Assembly: GCA_030601015.1 (NCBI GenBank)
Contig: JAUVUO010000108.1
Coordinates: 1 to 5,158 of the forward strand
Source: Candidatus Omnitrophota bacterium
GTDB lineage: Bacteria > Omnitrophota > Gorgyraeia > Duberdicusellales > 4484-171
DNA: 5,158 nucleotides
Reading direction: 5' to 3'
Both the position numbers and the translations under genes were made by a program. A model generated the notes under the pieces. The model was not told where the DNA came from, did no database searches, and saw only the letters and a list, made by a program, of their open reading frames with translations. Positions 1 to 4,971 of the stretch are shown piece by piece. How positions within the stretch are numbered: position 1 is the stretch's first letter; each line of letters opens with the position of its first letter.

Positions 1-339
1 CACCTCATCAACTAAAAAACCAATCTGCACATTATTGTTTTCCACAACGACAATCCTTTTCCCAATAGTTTCTATCGTCTCTCCTAATCCTAAAATATTT
101 TTCAAATCCGCAACCGGAAGAATATTTCCTCTTAAATTCACTACACCTTTTATAAAAGACGGCGCCAAGGGAATAACTATTATTTTACTAACTTTAACAA
201 CTTCTATTGTCTTTGTTATATCAACGGCATACCATTCTTTGGCTAGTCGAAATGCAATAACTAGAACAACATCTTCTATGACTTTTTTATGCTCAAAAAA
301 ATCGTCCGCATATATGGTTATTTTTTCAGTATCAGACAT
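1..339 (-). CDS. cheW: CheW-like chemotaxis adaptor protein (C-terminal part beyond window)
   Basis: CheW is the cytoplasmic SH3-like adaptor that joins chemoreceptor tips to the histidine kinase CheA. The 113 visible residues contain the family hallmark GVVNLRGNILPVADLKNILG at residues 65-84. This follows a typical first half (VVLVIAFRLAKEWYAVDI, about 24-41, and IPLAPSFIKG, about 56-65) and precedes a second strand pair (KRIVVVE, QIGFLVDEV). The first 20 or so residues are a charged extension before the usual CheW start. ATG at 339 is supported by GAGGA at 343-347, five nucleotides upstream. The frame stays open to base 1, so roughly the last third of a normal CheW (about 150-170 residues) is missing. 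It lies 40 bp downstream of a chemoreceptor remnant, a common receptor-adaptor order. The CheW fold also occurs at the end of CheA and in CheV, but an ATG and ribosome site directly before the domain favour a free CheW. Confidence 0.93.
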   Translation of the reverse strand, partial: MSDTEKITIYADDFFEHKKVIEDVVLVIAFRLAKEWYAVDITKTIEVVKVSKIIVIPLAPSFIKGVVNLRGNILPVADLKNILGLGETIETIGKRIVVVENNNVQIGFLVDEV

Positions 340-379
340 AATTCCTCAAAAACTTTAATTATTGTTGATTTCTTTATAA

Positions 380-924
380 TTACAATTTAAAATTTACCAT
401 TGATTTTTTTAATACCTTCCCGTAATCATCCAACCCTTTCGCCGAAATAGCTATTTCTTTCATAGCTTTATTCTGATCATTTAGGGTTTACTTATCTCTT
501 CAGTAGTTATAGAACTTTTTCTTGCAATAACAACCACTTCATTTATTGATGCCACCACCTTTTCAGTCCCTTTAGACTGTTCACTCCCAGCAACACTAAT
601 CTCATTAGTCATAGCTGATGTTTTTTTAATTCCAATATTGATTTCATTAAAATTCTCAGCTATCTTTTCAATAAGCGATTCCCCCTTAAGCATCTCTTTT
701 GTTGAAACATCCATACTTTCTATTGCCGTTAAAGTTTCACTTTGAACCGCTTCCACAATTTCTGTAATGACTTTAACTGTTTTACCTGAATCATCAGCAA
801 GCCTTCTCACTTCTTCAGCTACAACAGCAAATCCCATCCCAGCATCACCAGAACTAGCAGCTTCTATAGCAGCATTTAATGCTACCCCTTTTGCCTCATT
901 TTTTTTGATTTTCATTTTGTTCAT
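380..924 (-). pseudogene. methyl-accepting chemotaxis protein remnant, 5'-truncated and frameshifted
   Basis: This is the C-terminal half of a chemoreceptor signalling domain. The CheA/CheW-binding tip is recognisable as ALNAAIEAASSGDAG followed by MGFAVVAEEVRRLADDSGKT. A long return helix follows (VITEIVEAVQSETLTAIESM, then SVAGSEQSKGTEKVVASINE). The sensor region, membrane segments, HAMP and the descending helix of the hairpin are absent; receptor similarity begins only around base 890. The first frame stops at 481-483 after EEISKP. One base out of frame, CTA AAT GAT CAG at 484 downwards continues with NDQNKAMKEIAISAKGLDDY and KVLKKSMVNFKL to a stop at 380-382. That is a normal receptor C-terminus, so a single base appears to have been lost near 484-489. 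ATG at 924 (MNKMKIKK...) gives 147 residues and lacks a clear ribosome site. A strong promoter lies just upstream. It is most likely a decayed gene; an expressed soluble fragment or a sequencing error at the frameshift is possible. Confidence 0.85.
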
Positions 925-957
925 TACTTTAAGGCTATAATTAAATACTATATTTAT

Positions 958-986
958 ACTATACTTAAAAATATAAATACTGTCAA
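958..986 (-). promoter_or_regulatory. sigma-70-type promoter reading into the receptor remnant and cheW
   Basis: On the minus strand TTGACA (981-986, perfect -35) is followed by a 17-nt spacer and TATAGT (958-963, five of six -10 bases). Transcription would start near 951 and run through the receptor fragment into cheW. The surrounding sequence is very AT-rich, which raises the chance of accidental -10 matches, but the exact -35 hexamer and optimal spacing make this the best promoter in the window. Confidence 0.6.
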
Positions 987-1362
987 GAAAAAAACATTCC
1001 CCTCGTTTCCCCCAACACCAATTTATCAAATATGAAAAGTTTTATGAAGATAGCACTACCGGTAAATTTCTATATAAAAAAAGTTAGCCATAAATATAAA
1101 TCATTATATCATGCTCAGTTTTTAAAAAAATACTGCCTGCTATTTTAGCAGCCTTATTAATAAATTCACCAATCGAAGGAGCTCTTAATTTTCATACTAT
1201 TATCTAAAGGTATTTCTCCCAAACAACAGCTTCTCAGCAAACTGAGAGGAATGAACCCAAGACTCTTCGACTCCCTTTAGTCTTTCAGCGGCAATTTGGC
1301 TTCAATCTTTTCCTTCGTTAAAAAAATTGAGTATCATTGATTAAATTCTAAATTTAAAATAT
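987..1362. other. intergenic region with short coding-like scraps, no intact gene
   Basis: About 375 bp between the promoter and the end of the TPR-like gene carry no intact reading frame. On the minus strand a 36-codon stop-free piece (1084-1191) reads LRAPSIGEFINKAAKIAG followed by SIFLKTEHDIMIYIYG. It looks protein-like in composition but has no start, and I cannot assign it. A second open scrap around 1203-1285 includes ERLKGVEESWVHSSQFAEK. These could be relics of the deleted 5' part of the receptor or of an unrelated gene. A small hairpin (TCTCAG-CAAA-CTGAGA, 1232-1247) lies here without a following T-run. No clear terminator is visible after the upstream operon; only an all-A/T 7-bp stem lies near 1338-1354. 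Confidence 0.4.
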
Positions 1363-2220
1363 CTACTTTGCGCATGTGGAACAAGCGTTAGGTTCGTCTG
1401 AAAACTTTACTTGCCAAAATCTACTCTTTATAAGTTTGGACTCATTATCCCAATAATAGCCATTACCAAAAGGGTCTTCAGGGATTTTAGTTATAAGGCC
1501 TTTATTCACCAATTCCTGGATATCGTTAGGATAATCCGAATAGATATTTTTAAATTCCCGGGTTTTTTCTTCCAGATAAACAATGTTTTTCAGCCAAACG
1601 ATTTTCTTTCCTATCCACTCTTCAACCTCTCCTTTCTTTTCCATAGACTCTTTAAGCCCTTCTAAAAATTCTAATCCTAATCCAGCTTTACCGGCTTTAT
1701 AATAAAGGCTAGGCTGATTTGACGTTAAAAACTTCGGAGCCTTAGGTTTTTTTGAAGCAATATTGAAATATTTTACTGCTTCCAGATAGTTATTCATCAT
1801 ATAATAATAGTTAAATCCTATCCAATAAGGTATTTGCCAAGCAGTCTTATTTCTTTTATAAGCTTCCTCTAAAAAATCAACGCATTTTTGGACATCATCT
1901 TCAGTTTGAGAAAGTACAACTCCTCCAAAAAATATCGGGGCCAAAAAATCAGGATCAAGATTGGAAGATAAACTTAAATTTTTTAAAATAAACCCTCTTT
2001 TATTTCTAAAATAATTTTTCATGTCTCCGATTAAAAAAATCGAACGAACAAAAAAAATGTCAGAAATAAAATTATTAAATGTTCCTGAAACCGCTGCGGC
2101 AAAATCAGATCGAGGTAAGAAATCAATTTCTTTTTTTTTAACATTATAGCTGTCTAAAGTAAAAGAATAGATGATAACAAAGATTAAACAAAAAACAATT
2201 AGCAGACTGTTTTTAGGCAT
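1363..2220 (-). CDS. membrane-anchored TPR-like protein with pseudopilin-like C-terminal segment
   Basis: This 285-residue protein belongs to no named family I recognise. Residues 5-22 form one hydrophobic N-terminal helix without a lipoprotein cysteine, so it is probably anchored in the inner membrane with the rest outside the cytoplasm. Residues 87-155 look like TPR-type helical pairs (LDPDFLAPIFFGGVVLSQ, DVQKCVDFLEEAYKRNKTAW, NYYYMMNNYLEAVKYFNIAS). Residues 228-258 (SDYPNDIQELVNKGLITKIP followed by EDPFGNGYYWD) match the pattern of GspG pseudopilins, where YP..L..L...G.L...P.DPFG.PY precedes the C-terminal loop; no prepilin leader is present. The protein ends in CSTCAK, a terminal CxxC (C280, C283). 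ATG at 2220 overlaps the end of the permease gene by 8 nt (ATGCCTAA), with only a weak purine-rich ribosome site, suggesting coupled translation. By position it probably serves as an accessory subunit of the ABC exporter. Confidence 0.8.
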   Translation of the reverse strand: MPKNSLLIVFCLIFVIIYSFTLDSYNVKKKEIDFLPRSDFAAAVSGTFNNFISDIFFVRSIFLIGDMKNYFRNKRGFILKNLSLSSNLDPDFLAPIFFGGVVLSQTEDDVQKCVDFLEEAYKRNKTAWQIPYWIGFNYYYMMNNYLEAVKYFNIASKKPKAPKFLTSNQPSLYYKAGKAGLGLEFLEGLKESMEKKGEVEEWIGKKIVWLKNIVYLEEKTREFKNIYSDYPNDIQELVNKGLITKIPEDPFGNGYYWDNESKLIKSRFWQVKFSDEPNACSTCAK

Positions 2221-2977
2221 ATTCTTTTTTCTTAAAAACAGCTAAACTTATAAAAAATAAAAAAAGCATATAAACAAAAGAATAGATAAAAGCGCAGACA
2301 AAAAAATTACCCGATGGATATTGCCCATAGCAAATTAAATCTTTTACATTCAGCTTATCCATGTTGGGTAAAATACGATAAATTATTTTTACCATTACTT
2401 TTTGAAAAACAGAACCTTCTATTAAAACTACTTTTAATGCTGAGTACGCGGCCTCAGATGAAATATATAAAAATAATGTTGAGAGAAAGCTTATCAAAGG
2501 CGATTCAAAAAAACACAAAAAAAGAAGGCAAAACCCCAGAGTGATAGATAATTTAAAAAAAGTAAAAACCCCTCCTAAAATAATCCCCGGATAAAAAGCT
2601 TTAAAAAACAAACAAATAGGGATAAACAATAGATAAGCAAACAGAATAAAAAAGAAAACAATAAAAAGATATCCTAAAAAATATCCGCAAAGTGAATTTT
2701 TTTTATCAAATTTTACTATGAACAAATCCAGCATTTTCGTATATTTCTGTTGATAAAAATTTTGGGAAACAAAAAACAAAACGACCAAAAGGCCGCAAAA
2801 TTCAATACCGGTTACCCCCGCGTTTCTTAAAATTCTTATCTCCTCCCCTGCAGATATTTTTCCTAAAAAAATACAAACCGCAAGCATAAATATAAAGAAA
2901 AACAAAAGCCCTACAAAAACTTTTTCTTTGATCCCCTGTTTAAAAATAAATGTACTTATTCTAAATATTTTTTTCAT
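2213..2977 (-). CDS. ABC-2 type transporter membrane (permease) subunit
   Basis: This 254-residue, very hydrophobic protein has about six membrane helices, near residues 18-38, 56-73, 99-124, 132-157, 160-178 and 224-247. That is the size and topology of ABC-2 type exporter membrane subunits. Family-like details are a short amphipathic N-terminus before the first helix (MKKIFRISTFIFKQGIKEKV) and, before the last helix, an extracytoplasmic segment YRILPNMDKLNVKDLI; an LPN followed by an aromatic or Leu-Asn stretch is common at this place in the family. It starts inside the end of the ATPase gene (17-nt overlap, ATG at 2977), and the TPR-like gene overlaps its own end by 8 nt. A homodimer of this subunit plus two ATPase subunits is the expected complex. 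The substrate cannot be read from the sequence; export of a lipid, peptide or polysaccharide, or a role in the cell envelope, are all possible. Confidence 0.85.
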   Translation of the reverse strand: MKKIFRISTFIFKQGIKEKVFVGLLFFFIFMLAVCIFLGKISAGEEIRILRNAGVTGIEFCGLLVVLFFVSQNFYQQKYTKMLDLFIVKFDKKNSLCGYFLGYLFIVFFFILFAYLLFIPICLFFKAFYPGIILGGVFTFFKLSITLGFCLLFLCFFESPLISFLSTLFLYISSEAAYSALKVVLIEGSVFQKVMVKIIYRILPNMDKLNVKDLICYGQYPSGNFFVCAFIYSFVYMLFLFFISLAVFKKKEYA

Positions 2978-3668
2978 TTTTCAACTCTTTTAAAAAAGCC
3001 TCTTCTAAACTTTGACATTCATATTTCTCAATTAAGTCCTTAACAGTTCCTTCATAACGCATTTGCCCTTCTTCTATAATACCTATTTTATCTACAAGCT
3101 TCTCCATTTGCGCGAGACTATGGGAACAAATAAAGACGGTCTTTCCCTTGGCTTTTAAATTCTTAATCAAATCAGTTATTTTTCTCTGGCCTAAAGGATC
3201 CAGTCCTTGGGTTGGTTCATCTAAAATTATTATATCAGGCTCATCTATAGTTATAAAAGCAAGGCCTAATCTTTGAACCATCCCGCGTGAAAATTCTTTA
3301 ATTTTTTTGTTCTTTACTTTTGCTAACCCTACATAAGATAAAATATTTTCTATTTCAATTTTAGTTTTTCCTGAAACACTTAATAAGTCAAGTGGAGAAA
3401 CTTGTTTCGGCGGGAAAAAAAATTCCGGAAGATATCCAAAAAACTTGTGTATATCTTTTTCGATTAATTCCTTTTGTTTAAAAAAAATCCCGCCTTCATT
3501 TGGTTTTAAAATTTTCAATAAACATCTAATAATCGTTGTCTTACCCGCCCCATTAGGGCCTAAAATACCATAGACACATGCCTGGTTAATCGTTAAATTT
3601 ATCCCTTTTAGGACTTCAAAACCATTAAAACTCTTATGTAAATTGTTTATTTCAATTATGCTTGTCAT
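2961..3668 (-). CDS. ABC transporter ATP-binding protein (ABC-2 exporter type)
   Basis: This 235-residue cytoplasmic ATPase would power the permease encoded next to it. All nucleotide-binding motifs are visible: Walker A GPNGAGKT at 37-44, signature FSRGMVQRLGLA at 126-137 (SRGMV in place of LSGGQ), Walker B IIILDEP at 146-152 with catalytic E151, D-loop GLDP at 155-158, and switch histidine H183 (ICSHS). The Q-loop reads GYLPE, with Glu82 where many relatives have Gln; this is common in drug-resistance/CcmA-like ABC-2 ATPases. The short C-terminus after QMRYEGTVKDLIEKY fits this exporter group. ATG at 3668 has only a distant, weak ribosome site (GAAG about 11 nt upstream), unlike the strong sites of the pilin genes. 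The coding region overlaps the permease start by 17 nt. Function as an ABC ATPase is nearly certain; the cargo is unknown. Confidence 0.95.
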   Translation of the reverse strand: MTSIIEINNLHKSFNGFEVLKGINLTINQACVYGILGPNGAGKTTIIRCLLKILKPNEGGIFFKQKELIEKDIHKFFGYLPEFFFPPKQVSPLDLLSVSGKTKIEIENILSYVGLAKVKNKKIKEFSRGMVQRLGLAFITIDEPDIIILDEPTQGLDPLGQRKITDLIKNLKAKGKTVFICSHSLAQMEKLVDKIGIIEEGQMRYEGTVKDLIEKYECQSLEEAFLKELKNEKNI

Positions 3669-3695
3669 AAATTAGTTCGCTTCACTCTCTAATTT
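3669..3695 (-). promoter_or_regulatory. small hairpin covering the ribosome site of the ABC ATPase gene
   Basis: AAATTAG (3669-3675) and CTAATTT (3689-3695) are perfect inverted repeats around a 13-nt loop, directly before the ATG at 3668. In the mRNA the loop contains the only purine-rich candidate ribosome site (GAGAGTGAAG). The seven pairs are mostly A-U, so the structure is weak and may be accidental. Confidence 0.25.
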
Positions 3696-3703
3696 AACTT
3701 TAT

Positions 3704-3740
3704 GAGCTACAGACTTTTTCATTGAAAAAGTCTGTAGCTC
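3704..3740. repeat. perfect palindrome, 18-bp arms around one central base
   Basis: GAGCTACAGACTTTTTCA (3704-3721) is followed by a single T and then its exact reverse complement TGAAAAAGTCTGTAGCTC (3723-3740). In single-stranded form it would fold to a stem of about 17 bp with a three-base loop. No T-run follows on either side, so it is not a standard intrinsic terminator, although the stem itself contains A5/T5 runs. Its length and perfection in a gene-free stretch suggest a mobile or dispersed palindromic repeat (REP- or MITE-like), or a structured leader of the ABC operon. One window cannot show whether it recurs. Confidence 0.75.
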
Positions 3741-3926
3741 GAATTAAATCCCGCCGAGTTAGGGTTAAAAGCAGGAGACATTTTACCCTATATTCAGCAT
3801 TGTAGTTCCTAACAATTAAATTAGATTCCCAACAAAACTTTTTTTGCCGGCTTCTTTTAAGTTTTAGCGTTTTTTTACCCTTCGATTCGAAATATTTTTA
3901 TATTTTTCTAAGCTATAAATATCTTT
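3741..3926. other. intergenic stretch with a start-less open frame
   Basis: No gene with a start codon is found between the palindrome and the pilin terminator. On the minus strand, one frame is free of stops for 65 codons (3703-3897). It includes KYFESKGKKTLKLKRSRQKK, FCWESNLIVRNYNAEYR and LLLTLTRRDLIRATDFFNEK and ends just after the palindrome. It contains no ATG and no ribosome site, so it is either chance or a relic of a gene or repeat unit to which the palindrome belongs. An imperfect stem, AGGGTTAAAA (3761-3770) with TTTTACCCT (3781-3789), is also present. Confidence 0.35.
3787..3815 (-). promoter_or_regulatory. possible promoter of the ABC operon
   Basis: On the minus strand TTGTTA (3810-3815) and TATAGG (3787-3792) are separated by 17 nt. 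Each hexamer matches four of six consensus bases. Transcription would begin near 3780, leaving a leader of roughly 110 nt that includes the long palindrome. This is only the best candidate in the gap. Confidence 0.25.
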
Positions 3927-3972
3927 AATTAATAAAAGGCTACTCCCTTTAAAAAGCAGCCTTTTATTAATT
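3927..3972 (-). terminator. hairpin terminator after the pilin gene
   Basis: AATTAATAAAAGGCT (3927-3941) and AGCCTTTTATTAATT (3958-3972) are perfect 15-bp inverted repeats around a 16-nt loop, beginning 30 bp after the pilin stop codon. The outer stem is A/T-rich, with A-rich and T-rich runs on both sides, so it could stop RNA polymerase from either direction. Here it would separate the pilin transcript from the ABC operon. A long A-tract/T-tract stem with a short G-C core is typical of terminators in AT-rich genomes. Confidence 0.65.
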
Positions 3973-4001
3973 TGCCAATTTTTATTTTCTAATTATTAAG
4001 C

Positions 4002-4451
4002 TTATTTCTTAAGTACCCTTCCTATATCATCGCTATTAAAACCTCTATACCTCCACCACCAACAACTCCAGGTATTATTAGCCCCATTAGACCCATTACT
4101 ATAAATCGCGCCTACATACCCATAACAATCGGGACGATGATAACTCATCCAATGTTTCCAGCCGTCCTGTAAAAAGGTGTCATAATTGGTATAAGAAGCA
4201 TAATCCTGCAAATAGACCCTTAAGTTATTGGTTGAGTTATAATAATTGACATTAGGATAATCGCCTTGATCTTCATAATACCCCATTAACCCGGTAAGAG
4301 TACTGTTTACAATTTCTTGTGTTCCTGATTTTCTCGCTCTATCAAGCATTCTGGTCACATTGGGCAGCAACACTGAGCCTAAAACACCAATAATGGCAAC
4401 TACAACCATCATCTCAATCATAGTAAATGCTTTTTTTATGCTTTTTTTCAT
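4002..4451 (-). CDS. type IV prepilin / GspG-like pseudopilin
   Basis: This is a 149-residue class-III-signal pilin subunit, processed by prepilin peptidase and assembled into a pilus or secretion pseudopilus. The leader MKKSIKKA precedes FTMIEMMVVVAIIGVLGSVL. F9 is the mature N-terminus and E13 is the conserved Glu+5, but the residue before the cut is Ala8 rather than the usual Gly. The globular part follows GspG order: a helix to about residue 60 (YYEDQGDYP), DGW at 96-98, then GAIYSNGSNG (114-123) and DDIG (141-144), which correspond to the DPWG, IYS.G.DG and calcium-loop DDI regions of GspG. C109 and C130 could form a disulfide; three tryptophans (131-133) follow. An upstream in-frame ATG at 4559 would overlap the preceding gene and bury the leader. 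ATG at 4451 is chosen because AGGAGGTGA lies 7 nt upstream. The gene lies 62 bp after the 115-residue membrane protein gene and is probably cotranscribed with it. Confidence 0.93.
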   Translation of the reverse strand: MKKSIKKAFTMIEMMVVVAIIGVLGSVLLPNVTRMLDRARKSGTQEIVNSTLTGLMGYYEDQGDYPNVNYYNSTNNLRVYLQDYASYTNYDTFLQDGWKHWMSYHRPDCYGYVGAIYSNGSNGANNTWSCWWWRYRGFNSDDIGRVLKK

Positions 4452-4458
4452 TCCTTTC

Positions 4459-4467
4459 TCACCTCCT
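4459..4467 (-). promoter_or_regulatory. ideal Shine-Dalgarno site of the pilin gene
   Basis: AGGAGGTGA, a nine-base perfect complement of the 16S rRNA 3' end, is spaced seven nucleotides from ATG at 4451. It fixes the pilin start and implies high translation, in keeping with an abundant structural subunit. Confidence 0.9.
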
Positions 4468-4513
4468 CCATAATAAAATTTCATCTCTTTTTCTTGTTTT
4501 TTATCAACACTCT

Positions 4514-4861
4514 CTATTCTTCTATCGGCTGCACTTCTAACGTCCCATCTACCGGACACCTTGGAGGCATAGCTGAAAGCCCTCCCCCCTTATCAGCCTT
4601 TGCCAACACATAAAATTCATGGCCATTCGAGCACTTGTACCCCATAGCAGGATAAAGATCCGTCTTTCCTGTTGCCGGGTCTACTATAGGAAATTCCGCC
4701 CCAATTTTAACTTTCATTTTTATAACTTGGCCTGTTGATTCAGACATCAACGTTAACGAAACCTTTTTAGGCATAAACGAAAAAACTATACCCGCAATAG
4801 CTAATATACCAACAACAATTGCAACAATCCCTATGATTTTGTTCTCTTTCCAATTCGCCAT
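4514..4861 (-). CDS. membrane-anchored Cys/His-cluster protein between pilB-like gene and pilin
   Basis: I do not recognise a named family for this 115-residue protein. A single membrane helix spans about residues 9-29 (IIGIVAIVVGILAIAGIVF) after a short charged N-terminus. The remainder, probably outside the cytoplasm, contains YKCSNGHEFYV (C77, H81) and PPRCPVDGT (C102). These three, with D105 or another residue, could bind a metal like a reduced zinc ribbon. DPATGK and DLYPAMGY precede the cluster. ATG at 4861 is preferred over an in-frame GTG at 4870, because AGGAGGTG at 4868-4875 then sits six nucleotides upstream, whereas the GTG lies within that ribosome site. Position between a PilB/GspE end and a GspG-like pilin suggests a role in pilus or pseudopilus assembly or pilin handling. 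That is inference from context only. Confidence 0.85.
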   Translation of the reverse strand: MANWKENKIIGIVAIVVGILAIAGIVFSFMPKKVSLTLMSESTGQVIKMKVKIGAEFPIVDPATGKTDLYPAMGYKCSNGHEFYVLAKADKGGGLSAMPPRCPVDGTLEVQPIEE

Positions 4862-4928
4862 CGATAACACCTCCTTTTTAACAACTTGTCTTTATCATAA
4901 TCCGCTTAATAATTAATACCTTAACTAA

Positions 4929-4957
4929 AATTTAGCATAATTTCAAAAAAATAACAA
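4929..4957 (-). promoter_or_regulatory. probable promoter of the membrane protein-pilin unit
   Basis: On the minus strand TTGTTA (4952-4957) is separated by 17 nt from TAAATT (4929-4934), which is preceded by TGC, an extended -10 element. Each hexamer matches four of six bases. A start near 4922 would leave a leader of about 60 nt before ATG at 4861. The 110-bp gap after the ATPase gene holds no other feature. Confidence 0.35.
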
Positions 4958-4971
4958 TATGAATAAAGATT

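Noticed and set aside
35..358. Plus-strand open frame of 107 codons
   Set aside because: It lies exactly opposite the CheW coding region, which carries unmistakable family motifs; its own translation has no recognisable features.
478..492. Programmed ribosomal frameshift in the receptor remnant
   Set aside because: AAA CCC TAA is not in the register of a standard slippery heptamer and no strong downstream structure is visible; an indel fits better.
1232..1247. Hairpin TCTCAG-CAAA-CTGAGA as a terminator
   Set aside because: The stem is short and no T-run follows on either strand.
1411..1665. Plus-strand open frame of 84 codons
   Set aside because: It is antisense to the TPR-like gene, with no ribosome site and no known motif.
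2314..2544. Plus-strand open frame of 76 codons
   Set aside because: It is antisense to the permease gene; its composition simply mirrors membrane helices of the other strand.
3672..3722. Sixteen-codon leader-peptide-like frame (MKKSVAHKVKLESEAN) ending three bases before the ABC ATPase start
   Set aside because: It begins inside the palindrome, has no ribosome site and no regulatory codon run, so chance is the simplest explanation.
4452..4559. Upstream in-frame extension of the pilin (start at 4559)
   Set aside because: It would bury the prepilin leader behind 36 charged residues and overlap the preceding gene, while an ideal ribosome site serves ATG at 4451.
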